Program-made: the position numbers and the translations under genes
The notes under the pieces: model-generated
The model's input: only the letters and a program-made list of their open reading frames with translations
What the model was told of the DNA's origin: nothing
Databases searched by the model: none
Shown here: piece after piece, positions 25,855-36,752 of the stretch
Position numbering within the stretch: position 1 is the first letter of the stretch
Layout of the letters: every line of letters begins with the position of its first letter
NCBI GenBank assembly: GCA_900169235.1
Contig: FWCC01000064.1
Location: forward strand, 62,001 to 126,000
DNA: 64,000 nucleotides
Reading direction: 5' to 3'
DNA from: Zarea fungicola
Taxonomy: Eukaryota; Ascomycota; Sordariomycetes; Hypocreales; Cordycipitaceae

Positions 25855-26193
25855 GGTCGGCCACGGCGCTGAGGATGCTGGATTAGATGCTCTTGCCTCT
25901 TTTTGGATTCGCGAATCGCGTTTCTTACCTTTGGAAGCGTCTGATGCTCCCGGAAATATTCCCGGGCCTACGATGCGCAAGGATACTAAGAAAGGTTTGC
26001 TGACCATCTTCAATACGGGCACACTTCTGGAGGTGACTACAGCCGCAACTCATTCTCTCACATCCAAGCTGGCGATCACATTTGGGATTCCAAAAGCAGA
26101 TATTGAAGCTAATCCGTCATTGGCTTGGCGAAGCTCGAAGTAGGCCCTCTTATTGTGCCTGAGCAACGCAACTGGGTCTATGCCGCCTTGTAA
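25855..26193 (+). pseudogene. Relic resembling the C-terminal acyl-carrier-protein end of a reducing polyketide synthase
   Basis: The frame ending at 26143 reads FWIRESRFLPLEA, then KKGLLTIFNTGTLLEVTTAA, then HSLTSKLAITFGIPKADIE and ANPSLA. This matches the usual order at the end of fungal highly reducing polyketide synthases: a 'W..D.RF..L' strand, a linker, then the first helix and 'P..DID...L' of the carrier domain. The frame then breaks; one base register over it continues KLEVGPLIVPEQRNWVYAAL to a stop at 26191-26193, resembling the carrier motif GVDSL(V/I)AVELRNW. At the phosphopantetheine site the expected D-S-L reads G-P-L, so the attachment serine is lost. I found no ketosynthase or other catalytic domain nearby. 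Family assignment is by recall of motif order, not by search. Confidence 0.45.
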
Positions 26194-26657
26194 GTAGATT
26201 GATTCGCCTTTGAGATTCTACAGACTACCTCTATTTGAAGAGTATCAACTTTGCAGCAGCACTGGAAAATCGCCAAACAAATGCTTCGTGTGACGCAGTA
26301 TGATATTGGGTTTTGGTAGCTTTTCAGAGAGTTTCCTCGTCTCACTCGTCTCATGCTTACTTTCTTCTCACTTATCAATATTTACATGTGTTCCATGCCA
26401 ATATATAGCCGATTCATAACGGGCGAATAACATAGTTTCCCATATCACGTGGACAGAATGATTGTAGACTGGTCACTATCGTGTTATGTCTTTTTTAGCC
26501 TAATCGACGTCTACTTAATCTTCGTAATTCAGCTCGTAATTCAGCCCGTTTCCAATCAATATTAGACACACACGTCTGCAAATAGAATATCACCAGCAAT
26601 TACGACACCAGAAATTACAGGGCATCTCCATGTTTCTAGCGTGTCGACGACGTCTTT

Positions 26658-27170
26658 TTATATTCCTCCGTAAATGGATTGGTAGGCACTGCCAATGTCT
26701 TCAAGCACGTCCTGGCCTGCGCTGTCATTAGGGGATACCGCAAGTCGGTAGATGAGCTTAATTTGGGACTCAAGAGATTTCCAGTCTCAAGTTTGTACTA
26801 CGGTTAAGAAATTCGCCTCCTTAGTGCCTCCGTGGAGAGGTGTGTGAAAGCTTTCGTGGGCATGCATCGCCTTGCAAACGAGGCAGTAGCCTAAGAAGGT
26901 CACTTCGAATCTGATCTCTGAAAGCATATCGGTGTTGTTATGGCGGCACCATGCTGAACAGTTTACGAATCTAGAGTTTTGGTTGGTTCCGAACGAGTCT
27001 CTTAATTCGTGGTATCAAAAATTGTCGGCGCGATGCAGCACGATCAATAAGCCTGGGCGCAAAACGATAGGAATCAATACAAGTTTGTCCTTGTGGTGGC
27101 ACCAGACGAATAGCCCATACAAACTGTTATGGTTCGTGACTGCTGTACTACCATAACTTTGAGCCAGCAA
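26658..27170 (-). pseudogene. Possible decayed gene, 171-codon frame with two internal TGA codons
   Basis: On the minus strand one frame runs from 27170 to a TAA at 26660-26658 with only two internal stops, both TGA (27017-27015 and 26789-26787). It reads SLYGLFVWCHHKDKLVLIP, then VLRPGLLIVLHRADNF, then after the first stop YHELRDSFGTNQNSRF, and after the second DWKSLESQIKLIYRLAVSP and DVLEDIGSAYQSIYGGI. So few stops over this length in AT-rich sequence is unusual, and the text looks protein-like, but I recognise no family. It lies about 0.5 kb from the polyketide-synthase-like relic. Confidence 0.3.
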
Positions 27171-27857
27171 TCAGTCATATTTACAAAATTTTAGATAAAT
27201 TTACATGCATTTTCCACTTTTACGTGATTTTTTTATGCTTGCTTGCGAAGCAGTGAAGCTAGTTAATTATATGTAGCACCTACTCCTACGTGATCCCGCT
27301 GGCGACGCCAACACTTACACGGATTTCAGTAATTCGGGCCGAGTCGACCCCAAGTATTACATGAAACTACTTATCTAGATTGCTTCCTGTCATATCTGAT
27401 TATCACCAGGCAAAAATGTGTGCAGCGGTGGCGAGGTGTGCGTTGAGCGACTCTGTTCGCTGCATTGCCAATGCACCTCATTCATTCCCTTGACAGCTTT
27501 GTCATAATGCCGTTTTCCTTCAAGTATTTATTAGTGGCGTTGTGAAGTAAAAACCAGACCAATAAGCATCTAAAAATAGTAGGTTGGTGCGTTTAACGCT
27601 TATTACTTATGCGGAGTCATGTCTCAGACCCGACTCATGTCTGAAAGCAGTCCAAACGCACCTGCCCGAATGCGTTGATAGGTATTATTATGTCCTGGTT
27701 GAGCGCATTTCATTTGCCAAATTAAATATCCATATAGCCACATTAATCTGCTTATTTCCCTCTCCTCAATCTCCCATCACTCTCGAATCGTATTCATTCT
27801 CACGGGGCTGCTACTTCTTCACGTACAGTAACTCTACCAACTTGCAACTCCGCCAAA

Positions 27858-28214
27858 ATGTCACTTATGATGCGCATTCCCACTCGAACCGCCGACAGTT
27901 ATCATACAAGAGATTCGGAAGCCAATAAGCCACTAATAGATGAATGGGATTCTTGGTACCAAGAAGGCAAGAACAAAGGCTTAATGGACAGTCACGGCTT
28001 TACATCTGCCCCAGCGCAAGATTCGACTGTTAGCAATGATGGGTACTCGCTGCGCCAACGACTACAGTCCATGACACGCCACCTGCGAAGAGGTTCTAAT
28101 TCGAGCGAAATACAGAGGCGCTCTACTGTCAATACCTTTCGTAGGAACTCGAGCTCAGAGCGCCTGTCAGTCTTAAGCAGTTTTGTCCATTTTGCGAGAG
28201 GGTTCGTGGTTTAA
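27858..28214 (+). CDS. Hypothetical 118-residue protein, possibly frameshifted
   Basis: ATG 27858 follows a CT-rich leader and sits in a CCAAAATGTC context, as in expressed fungal genes, with a CCAAT sequence near 27560. The protein begins MSLMMRIPTRTADSYHTRD and is polar, Ser/Arg-rich in its second half (RHLRRGSNSSEIQRRSTVN). The frame stops at 28212-28214. The -1 frame overlapping its end reads APVSLKQFCPFCERVRGLIE and stays open to a TAG at 28370-28372, so an indel may have split a longer protein of about 170 residues with a CxxC pair. No intron with proper GT/AG ends and the right phase was found to join them. Function unknown; it could also be a chance ORF. Confidence 0.35.
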   Translation: MSLMMRIPTRTADSYHTRDSEANKPLIDEWDSWYQEGKNKGLMDSHGFTSAPAQDSTVSNDGYSLRQRLQSMTRHLRRGSNSSEIQRRSTVNTFRRNSSSERLSVLSSFVHFARGFVV

Positions 28215-28952
28215 TTGAGAACCAAGCCTCTGCGACTTCGAAACCATCTCTTGATTCGCTGCGACATGCACATACGCCAAAACCATGCAGAAACAATACA
28301 TTATTGTCTTCAATTGCGAAAAGTCCAATCAATCCTTCAGAAGATATATCAGAAAATATTATCAGCGAATAGTTTGGGCCAACAGAGGCAAAGCACGCGT
28401 TAGACCGAAGGCCATTCTGCAAATTATAGTTTCATGGATAACATTGATGGACTATCAGACGCCAGGTTCCTTTTGGTGATTATACTCTAGTTACACTGGG
28501 AGTATGGAAAATTTTAGGCTTTTCCAGCAGATGTTTGGGCATATATCAGCAGGGCTATCACAGGTGTGGCGTTTCTGGCAAGTCAGTCACATGTAAGCAC
28601 ACTACTGTGACTAGTCCAGTCATTGCTCAGAACTGACAACCAAAGCGGCACTTTTATGGATCTACGTTATCTGAATAAGAAGAAATCTCACTATACATAT
28701 CACTGGACAGATAATATCTGCACGTGTTACGGAAGAGAACGTGCGCTACCACTATATACAACCGGGACTGGGAGAGGTTGCTTGCTCTTGGCTTCAGCGA
28801 CGCAACAGCTTATAGATTCGAACTTATACATGTGCATATGCAATAGAGCAATCAATACGGACATGAGGCCCTGTAGCTATTTTATTTTTAACGAACTTTC
28901 TTTGTCTGTATTTTCTCCCTCTCCCTCCATTCAGCCATTGTATTACACAACC

Positions 28953-28966
28953 GGGGGGGGGGGGGG
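28953..28966. repeat. Poly-G run (14 G)
   Basis: Fourteen consecutive G in intergenic DNA; length may be unreliable. Confidence 0.9.
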
Positions 28967-29602
28967 TAGTGCATCTGTTGGTCGTTTGTAAGAAACAGCG
29001 TCCAAAACACATTGGCATGGCTGTAGTATGATATGGCAAGGCATAAAAAACTCTAAATCCGAATCGGGACTGCCTATATATAACTCCATGAGGTAAAATC
29101 AGCATGAATAATATTTTATTGTGATACTTGTCAATCCCCGTACCATAGAAAGCAACACTGATGACGGTACGTATGAGCGAGGTCGACGAGTAGACGTTAA
29201 TAATAAGCGACCACTCTCCTATTGGAACTTGCAAGACGAAAATGAAAGCAGGAAATTCAAGGTAATGTTCTCAATAGGACAAACGAAAGACCCCGATGTA
29301 ATGATAAGGCGCGGCATGGCGGCACCATCCAAATCGCCGCTCAATGGTTCCACCCTATACCATTGCATCATGGTCTCCTTATCAGTGTACATGTTGCCAT
29401 CCGTCGGTACATGTTTCTTTCAACCTGAAAAGTGGCATGAGGCTCGGCGGATAGCCCCGCCGTTAACCAATTTAGCAATCTAGGGCAGTATAATGGCGCC
29501 GACTTGGCTGGTGCCGACAGAATAATGGGATGACGATTCATGATCATTAACAGTTCCTGGTTGTAGAGTCGAAATGGCTTTTAGGCGGCGATTCCACCAT
29601 TT

Positions 29603-29630
29603 GTTGGGTTTAAGCCTGGCTAAACCCAAC
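29603..29630. repeat. Perfect inverted repeat, 10-bp arms, 8-nt loop
   Basis: Left arm GTTGGGTTTA (29603-29612) is the exact reverse complement of the right arm TAAACCCAAC (29621-29630), separated by AGCCTGGC. It is isolated between genes with no T-run, so a role as a terminator is not indicated; it may be a remnant of a small inverted-repeat element. Confidence 0.7.
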
Positions 29631-30545
29631 TAGGGACTAGAGATCGTGTACTCCGCACCAGTAACATTGAATCGCCTGTTACACATGATTTCGTAGTGAG
29701 AGCATCTGCCAGTAAACGGACACAAGGCGACGAATTCTTCTGGACAATCATTGGCATACATTGCGTCTTGGACGGATGTACATGTACACTCTGTTGAGAG
29801 AGTACTTCCTACGTCTCAGACACATGATTGATTCTCTTGACCATCTGCTCTATTGGTGCTTGTAAGAAAGTCAAAACGTGTGGCCCACCAACTTCCCAAC
29901 AGACACTTTAGTATGCACAGGGGTCAACCACAAGCACCACCAAAAGCGAAGACACGAGGTTCAGTTTCCTGTTGAGCCCTACCAGGCTAGTCCCAACACG
30001 TACTTAAAACGTTCGAATCGGGTAGAAACAACCAAAGCGAAACAACAATTCTGGCATGTGATGGCCCTAGAGCGTCCAATACATGCAGGCTTCTCATATC
30101 CGCTTTGCTGTCTAATGACTAGTTAGCTCCAGTAAATGTTCTTTAAGTAAGAACACTTTTACGGGATAATGTTCCGTCCATGGCTTCGTGGTTTTGGTGT
30201 CTGCCTGGCGGCTCGTGGCCTCGGTGAGACAAGGAACGGGGTCGGGGCCAAAACCTCCCCGTGGAAGCTTAGCTTTGCATGACCGGGGAAAGCGGCGGGT
30301 GATGCGTCTTTGAGGTCCCCCGATGTAATCGAAATAAATATCCCGTGTCTGGTCTCCTTGTTACTCTTGTTAAATTTATTATGTCTGACTTTTACATCTG
30401 TCATACAACAAACTTGAACGTTTGTCCTTTAAAGTAGCCTCACTTACACTTGATTCTGCATCTGGACGCTGCAAAGACATTTTTCGCTGTTGGCTGCAAT
30501 ACTCTACGCCAAGCCGCCGCCACCAATTCACGCCACACCATAGCT

Positions 30546-31505
30546 ATGTTTTTAGCTCACAGGACCTTCCTGGCCACTGCCGCGCTGGCTCAACTTACAA
30601 GAGCCATTGACCTCAACAATCCACTCGACGGCTGTCCGCCTGCGGCTGCCGCTATTGCCAACAACAACAACATCTTCAACTCGACAGGCGAGGCGACCTT
30701 CCAGCTCAAGGGTCAGTCGGAACCTTGGCATCTCGCATTGGCCTTTCGTGACGAACGTGCAAAGAACACCATCTACGGCCTGGAACCAACTCGACAGACA
30801 CTAAGCGTCATTGTCAGCGTCCCCGAGACCTTCCCCAATAGCGAGGCGGGCAAACAAACCAGTCTATGTGTCTACCGCCTCGAACAACAAAATGGCACCG
30901 TCGCCAACGCGCAGTCTTCTTGCACGGGTATAATCAGTGATGACTGCATCAAGGCCTTGAATAATGTCCCTGCGCATAAAGACGGATTATGCCCCGTACC
31001 TGATATCGCATCGGTCTGCGGTAGTGTGGCGGTGGTTGGTTGTAAGCTTTCGCCAGTCCCGGGAAAGGAAAAATACGTTGAACTGAGAAAGAAAACACAA
31101 GCTAATCCATCCTTGACAGCAACCACAACGCCTGTGGTTTTCAACAATACGCTTTGCTCTACAAATGCCACGATTTCGGGCTCGGAGAGCATCCCAGATG
31201 GTTTCCAAAGCTACATCACCTTTGCGTCCGGGCCGGTGAACAACTCTGGCGACAGCCAAAAATCTTTTATAGAGTACAGCGACCGTATCCTCCAGCCAGC
31301 GCCGATTCTCATTACAGCCCGATTCGGCGGCCTAGCCAACTCGACCAGCAACAGTTCCGACTCGAAACTGCTCTGCCTTGCGCCGAGTGAGGTGCTGCAG
31401 GGCAGTAGGGAGGCTGTTGCCCAGTCCAGCAGCGCTGCCATGGTGTCAGCCTTTTTTAAGCCGCTTCTACTAACGACCATGGCGTCGATCATGATGGTGT
31501 TGTGA
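30546..31505 (+). CDS. Secreted, probably GPI-anchored cysteine-containing protein
   Basis: Single-exon ORF of 319 residues from ATG 30546; the frame is open upstream only through a TTG. The N-terminus MFLAHRTFLATAALAQLTRA is a signal peptide, with likely cleavage near residue 20. The C-terminus has a small-residue Ser/Ala segment followed by a hydrophobic tail (FKPLLLTTMASIMMVL), the usual GPI-anchor signal. In between are about ten cysteines, for example in NPLDGCPPAA, SSCTGIISDDCIKAL, DGLCPVPDIASVCG and TLCSTNATIS, and many N-x-S/T sites. It would sit on the plasma membrane or in the cell wall. No catalytic domain was recognised; the pattern resembles fungal surface proteins of unknown function. 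Confidence 0.8.
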   Translation: MFLAHRTFLATAALAQLTRAIDLNNPLDGCPPAAAAIANNNNIFNSTGEATFQLKGQSEPWHLALAFRDERAKNTIYGLEPTRQTLSVIVSVPETFPNSEAGKQTSLCVYRLEQQNGTVANAQSSCTGIISDDCIKALNNVPAHKDGLCPVPDIASVCGSVAVVGCKLSPVPGKEKYVELRKKTQANPSLTATTTPVVFNNTLCSTNATISGSESIPDGFQSYITFASGPVNNSGDSQKSFIEYSDRILQPAPILITARFGGLANSTSNSSDSKLLCLAPSEVLQGSREAVAQSSSAAMVSAFFKPLLLTTMASIMMVL

Positions 31506-33488
31506 GCAGATGGGCTGTTGTGGGCCGTTTCCCATCTCGGCGTTTTTGGATGGGCTTTTCTTTTTCTTTTTAAAATGCCGTGTCACGACTACGATACCAT
31601 GATAGAACACTTTTACAGTCTCATTGTTTGTTTGTCTTTGCTATTAACCAAATTGGTACAGAGGTTGCGGAGGTAATTTCCTACATAGAATAATTGTTGC
31701 AGATCATAATTGACCAGAAGCCGCCGTAATTTTACTGGTGTTCAAGTCTTCACCTTCTATCGTTGCGTTGTCTCACTACATGTGGATTCCTTCACTTCGT
31801 TGTACAACATAATTAAGATTTAATCAAAACAGGCTGAAGTTGCAGCGAGTTGGTGCCGTACTGATAATTTACTTCCTCGGTTACTTGCTCAGTACAAGAG
31901 CCAGGGTTAGCGGCCCCCAACGTCAAAGTGGACACGCAAATAGCCGGGGGCTGGTTGATGCCCCCTTGCTGGCTGTGTACCCTGCTTTGAGTTCAAAGTC
32001 AATAAGCCTGGATCAAGCAGTAGGAGTAGGAACGAGAGAGGATACAAAATTCAATGCTGTAGCATGTGATTCTGAAGTCCGCAACAACCTTGGATATTCA
32101 TCAAAGTTTGCAGACCGAGAGAACGGCTAGCCGGTAGCACGGCAAAACAAAGTCTTATTACCAGTAGCACGGGATGCTCCATGGCGAGGCTGGACTTTTG
32201 TGGCCCGGATGTCCGCTTCGGTGGCGCGCCGTCCGTCCGCAGGCATCCGAGGGTCAACAATTCACAAAAAGCATCCGCGGCGGTGCCACGGAAGCAAAGG
32301 TAATCACGGGAAGTGCCTAGTAGGCGCCCGTGCTGACAGATAATTCGGCGGATAGTTTTGCCACCGAATAACACTGCCCGGTACGGCATACTATATGCTG
32401 GTGGTTTCCATCCGGGACCGTCCATGCTCAAGTGGGTAACAAGCCACTTCGACTACGGGTTCGTTTCGTGTCAACCCTCGTGGTATAGTATTGCGAAGTC
32501 ATGGCGAATTACCAGTTTTAAGGTGTAGCTAAACCGATGGCCAATGACCCCCAGGCAAAGCTCAGTTCAGCTGGTCCTCTTTGCTCCCACTTCTCGACGG
32601 GTCTTCCAATTCATGTCTTGCGGCTCACAAAGACTCCCCCTACCCAGCATCGCCGGCTAGCCGTTTTAGTACCTCGCATGAATCTCTCCCACGCAAAGAA
32701 GGTACAGCAGAGCTTCGATTTTGAGTGTTGATGTACGCGTCGTAAACTACTCATTTTCAAACGAAATGGGAGAAAAAAGGGGATTGGGAAGAAAAGACAC
32801 AGGAAGAACTAAAAGCCATTTGAACCAGAATGAAGCCGACATCACCGAGAACCGACACATGGCATGCCATCAGTTAATTGTCGGCATGGGGCCGACATAC
32901 AGAGGCTTGCAAATAGTACATCTGCCGAGTATAGCCCAACTTTTTCGGGATACAGAGGCAATCTCACCAGATTTTCTGTCATTTTACTGGTAAAGTAGTT
33001 TAGGTGAAATGGCGTTTTTCGCCGCAGCACCTGCACGACGGCGTTCGCACCGATGCCGCACTGTAGATCCGGAGGGCCTCTTCCAAGCCATCTTAACGGC
33101 CGCATAGCCGAATAAGATTCCATACTATTCTTGAGGTATATGACATTGCAGATTTATCTAGACTTCACTTACTGCAGGTTGGATTTTCTACCGGCGATCG
33201 GCCTCACGACGCTCTCGCAGCAAGTTCCGGTCCTCCAGGAGCAACTGCCGGTCTGTACTTTTAGCAACCGCCAGTGCGGAATCGGCGACGTCATAAATGA
33301 TCGGAAAACGGTCGGCATTCTGATCAAGCTCCGCTCTAACCGTTTCAAGCGGCAGCTGCAATGGAAATGGCAAAGGATACAAAATTCAAACATTTTCCAC
33401 CACGCATCCTTTAAATAATTCTTGTTAAGCTCTCATCCTAGTAATCCCCTAATTAAACTATTCGCTGTCACATCACTCCACGTTGAAC
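31506..33488. other. Gene-free stretch, about 2.0 kb
   Basis: 3' flank of the GPI-type gene and 5' flank of the CoA-transferase gene. Several 60-125 codon frames on both strands overlap one another and have no motifs. Nothing recognised. Confidence 0.55.
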
Positions 33489-35471
33489 ATGGCGTCTGTA
33501 TTGAGACCATTCTTCGGCTGCATGGTGGCGCCGCCGAGAGCTGCATTAGTGTCCTGCGTCTCAACTTCGATCTTCTCGGTTACACAAATACAACGGCCGA
33601 GATGTCGAGATTTTGGGACAACAACAGCTTTTCTGTCACAGAAAAAAGCCAGCAAATTTACCAAGGTGTGGGAGAATGCAGACCATGCTGTGGCCGATGT
33701 CAAGAGCGGCTCAACAATTCTAAGCGCAGGTTTTGGTCTCTGCGGTGTTGCTGGTAATTAAGAACCCTTGCATCTCTCTCCGAAGATGCCAATTTCTTAC
33801 AAGCTTCTACAGAAACCATCATCCAAGCTCTCCACCGACGAGGCAAAGATTCTCTACACTCCCTCTCCGCTGTATCCAACAATGCCGGCATCGAGGGCCT
33901 CGGGGGCTTGTCGGTACTGATTGGTGGTGGACAAGTCAAGAAGCTCACGCTGTCATATCTTGGAAATAATAAAAGGTTGGAGAAGGGATATTTAAATGGA
34001 GACTTTGCCGTCGAGCTGTGCCCCCAAGGATCATTGGCCGAACGTATACGAGCCGCCGGTGCTGGCATTCCCGCATTTTTTACCCGCACTGGTGCCAGTA
34101 CGTATTATGCTGTGATGTATCAGTTGTGAAGAACCTAAATGGGCTGACAGTGAGAAGATACCCTTGTACAAGACGGCGACATCCCTATACGACTTTCGCC
34201 TGAGGGCAAAACGGTCGAACGAGGTGTGAGGCGCGAAATTCGTGAATTTGATGGCAAGACATTCCTGATGGAGACCTCATTACCCGGTGACGTTGCCATT
34301 ATAAGAGCCTGGAAGGCGGACAAAGCTGGTAACTGTGTTTTCAGGTTGGTCGCTGCATGTCACTTGTTTCTGCATTTAACATAGACCTGACGTGCTGTAG
34401 ATACACCACAAAGGCGTATGGTGTGTTGATGGCCAAAGCTGCCAAACTCACCATTGTCGAGGCTGAGAATATTGTCGAGATCGGCGAAATTGACCCTGAT
34501 GCGGTCGATCTGCCTGGAATATTCGTTGATCGCATTGTCCAGGCGACGGCTGAAAAGAAGATTGAGATTCTCAAGCTGCGAGAGCCTGAATCGGCAGGAA
34601 GCGAGAGCAAGTCCAAGAACCAAATCCGACGTGAGCGCATCGGTAAGCGCGCATCTCAGGAACTTCAAGAAGGGTTCTACGTCAATCTGGGGGTGGGAAT
34701 CCCCACGCTGGCGGCAAACTACATCCCAGAAGGCCATACTGTTTGGTTGCAGAGTGAAAACGGCATGTTGGGCATGGGCCCTTACCCAACGGAGGACCAA
34801 ATTGACGCGTAAGTTTTTAAATTTTGGCGCCGTTCTTATTTTTGCCCATATTGCTAATGTTTACGTATAGAGATGTGGTCAATGCTGGCAAGGAGACCGT
34901 TACCATGGTTCCTGGTGCTTCATGCTTTGACTCTGCTGAATCATTTGGCATGATCCGCGGCGGGCATGTTGATGTCTCTATACTCGGTGTAAGTCTACCC
35001 CGCGCACAGCATTTCAAGCAAGCAGATACCAATTAGATATTCAGGCTCTGCAAGTCAGCGCCACTGGTGACCTCGCGAATTACATGATCCCTGGCAAAGT
35101 ATTCAAGGGCATGGGTGGCGCCATGGACCTGGTTGCCAATCCCGATAACACCAAGATCGTCGTAACGACGGAGCATGTCGCCAAGGATGGATCGGCCAAG
35201 ATTGTTCAGGACTGTACTCTGCCACTGACAGGTGCGCGAGTTGTGAGCACTATTATTACAGACCTGGTGAGTTTATTACGTTGTTGAATCTACCCTGGCA
35301 GCAAACGGATGTGTTTTCTAATCATGCATGTTGCAGTGCGTATTCCAGGTAGACCGCAAGCAAGGCGGTCTCACATTGACTGAGCTTGCACCAGGCGTAA
35401 CGGTGGATGAGATTAAGAGCAAGACGGAAGCCACGTTTACAGTATCAGACAGTCTGAAGGAGATGGAGTAA
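33489..35471 (+). CDS. Succinyl-CoA:3-oxoacid CoA transferase, mitochondrial
   Basis: Seven exons (33489-33753, 33813-34097, 34158-34344, 34401-34808, 34871-34988, 35045-35266, 35337-35471) join in frame to 539 residues; introns are 56-70 nt. A basic, Ser-rich N-terminus of about 55 residues looks like a mitochondrial presequence. The alpha half has [31 protein letters not shown] and [15 protein letters not shown]; the beta half has [19 protein letters not shown]. The catalytic glutamate is in [12 protein letters not shown] at about residue 365. Both halves are fused, as in eukaryotic SCOT (OXCT1-type). It moves CoA from succinyl-CoA to acetoacetate or a related acid in the matrix. It is convergent with a peroxisomal protein gene 238 bp downstream. 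Confidence 0.95.
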
Positions 35472-35709
35472 AGGAAAACGGTAGAAAAAATGGGCATAGA
35501 AAGTTCTCCCGATTGGCCTAATAAGGAGCTTGCTTCCGTGGATGTATGGTTTAAATAAAATAGAATACAGGAACTGCTCGACAGTCAACAGTCAGTGGTA
35601 AAAATGACAAGGAGAGTCTTCTTGCACACAATTGTTGTCTGGATTGAATCTAAACCCCGTTCTATATACATACAAATACGGCAAGACCTATCCTAACATC
35701 TATTTATCA

Positions 35710-36752
35710 TTACAGTTTTGAATCTCTCGGCTGCGCAAAGTTTCTCCCACCGAGCGCCGCCGAGATGTCGTCGACAGTCTTTAGAATCCACTCGCTACCC
35801 TCATCACCGGCCAACCACCTCGCCGCCGCCAGTTCCTCCACGTCCATGCCATCTGACTCATAACTCCCATCCTGCATCGCTTTTCTCAGCCCAAACACAT
35901 GCGATAGCACCTGCGGGCCTACGCCCGTCTGCGCGCGGAGACAGGCAATCGCCACTACACTCGTCAGCACACGGCCCAAGCTCGGCAAGTTGCCATGATG
36001 CGCCGGGTCGGCGAGGAGCGTGGCGTAGTTGCTGTGGAGGATGTGTACGGGCAGGTCCGGGTGGGCGCGCGCCAGCTTGTCGTAGAGTTTCTTGTCGAAC
36101 GGCGCGTAGATGGACTCCCAGAGGGCGCGACCGCGGGACGTTGTAGCGCCGAGGCCGGCTTCGGTCGGGGTCCGAGTCGGCGTGGTGCCGAGCTGAGAGG
36201 TAACGGAGGCGGGGAGGGCGGCGTGGAAGGCGTTGAGGCAGTTTATCGTGCGAGGGATGCCGTTGAAGGCGATGCATTTGAGGCCGACCTCCCGGATGAG
36301 TTCGGCGGAGGCGGTCGGTGAAGGGGAGCCGGGTGAGGACGCAGCGGCGGCGGCGGCGGCTACGTTGTGAAGGATGGGGAGCGAGTCGGGGGAGTTGAGG
36401 GTTATTGTAGTAGCAGCCTAGCGAGAAGCAATAAAGTTAGTAAGGCGCGAGAGATTGCGAGGAATGTGGGATGCATAAAGGGGAGAGTTGCAGAGAAAGT
36501 TGAACGTACCGAAATCACCAACCACGGCCGGGTGCCGAGATTGCGCTTCGCCGCATCCTGCGCGATGCGCGCATATACATCGTGTATGACATTTGGCGCA
36601 GGACAAGGACCGGATTTGGCAAATGGTGCATTGATGAGTGCTTTGAGCGCGGGGGATAGCTTCGTGCTTGCCATGCCTGCGTCTTTTGCCTCGGCTGATG
36701 CCCTGCTGCTGCTGTTGTTGTTGTGGGGCAGGGGGGCTGTCTTTTTGGACAT
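35710..36752 (-). CDS. Peroxisomal AhpD-like protein (Pxp2-like) with PTS1 signal
   Basis: Two exons, 36752-36510 and 36417-35710, with a 92-nt intron, give 316 residues. The C-terminus is RDSKL, whose last three residues SKL are a canonical type-1 peroxisomal targeting signal. The core reads AFNGIPRTINCLNAFHAALP and, further on, LGRVLTSVVAIACLRAQTGV followed by GPQVLSHVFGLRKA, as in fungal proteins of the carboxymuconolactone-decarboxylase/AhpD-like superfamily; the single Cys in ACLRAQTGVG differs from the CxxC of active AhpD. A low-complexity Ala run follows HNVAAAAAAA, and the start is Ser/Asn-rich. The ATG at 36752 is preceded in frame by a TTG only. The Pxp2 assignment is from memory of the family and its targeting; biochemical role unknown. 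Confidence 0.85.

Larger units (their letters stand above)
28215..30545. other. Gene-free stretch, about 2.3 kb
   Basis: Holds the possible -1 continuation of the preceding ORF to 28372, a run of 14 G (28953-28966) and a 10-bp perfect hairpin at 29603-29630. The last 200-300 bp are probably the promoter of the GPI-type gene. No other coding signal. Confidence 0.5.
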
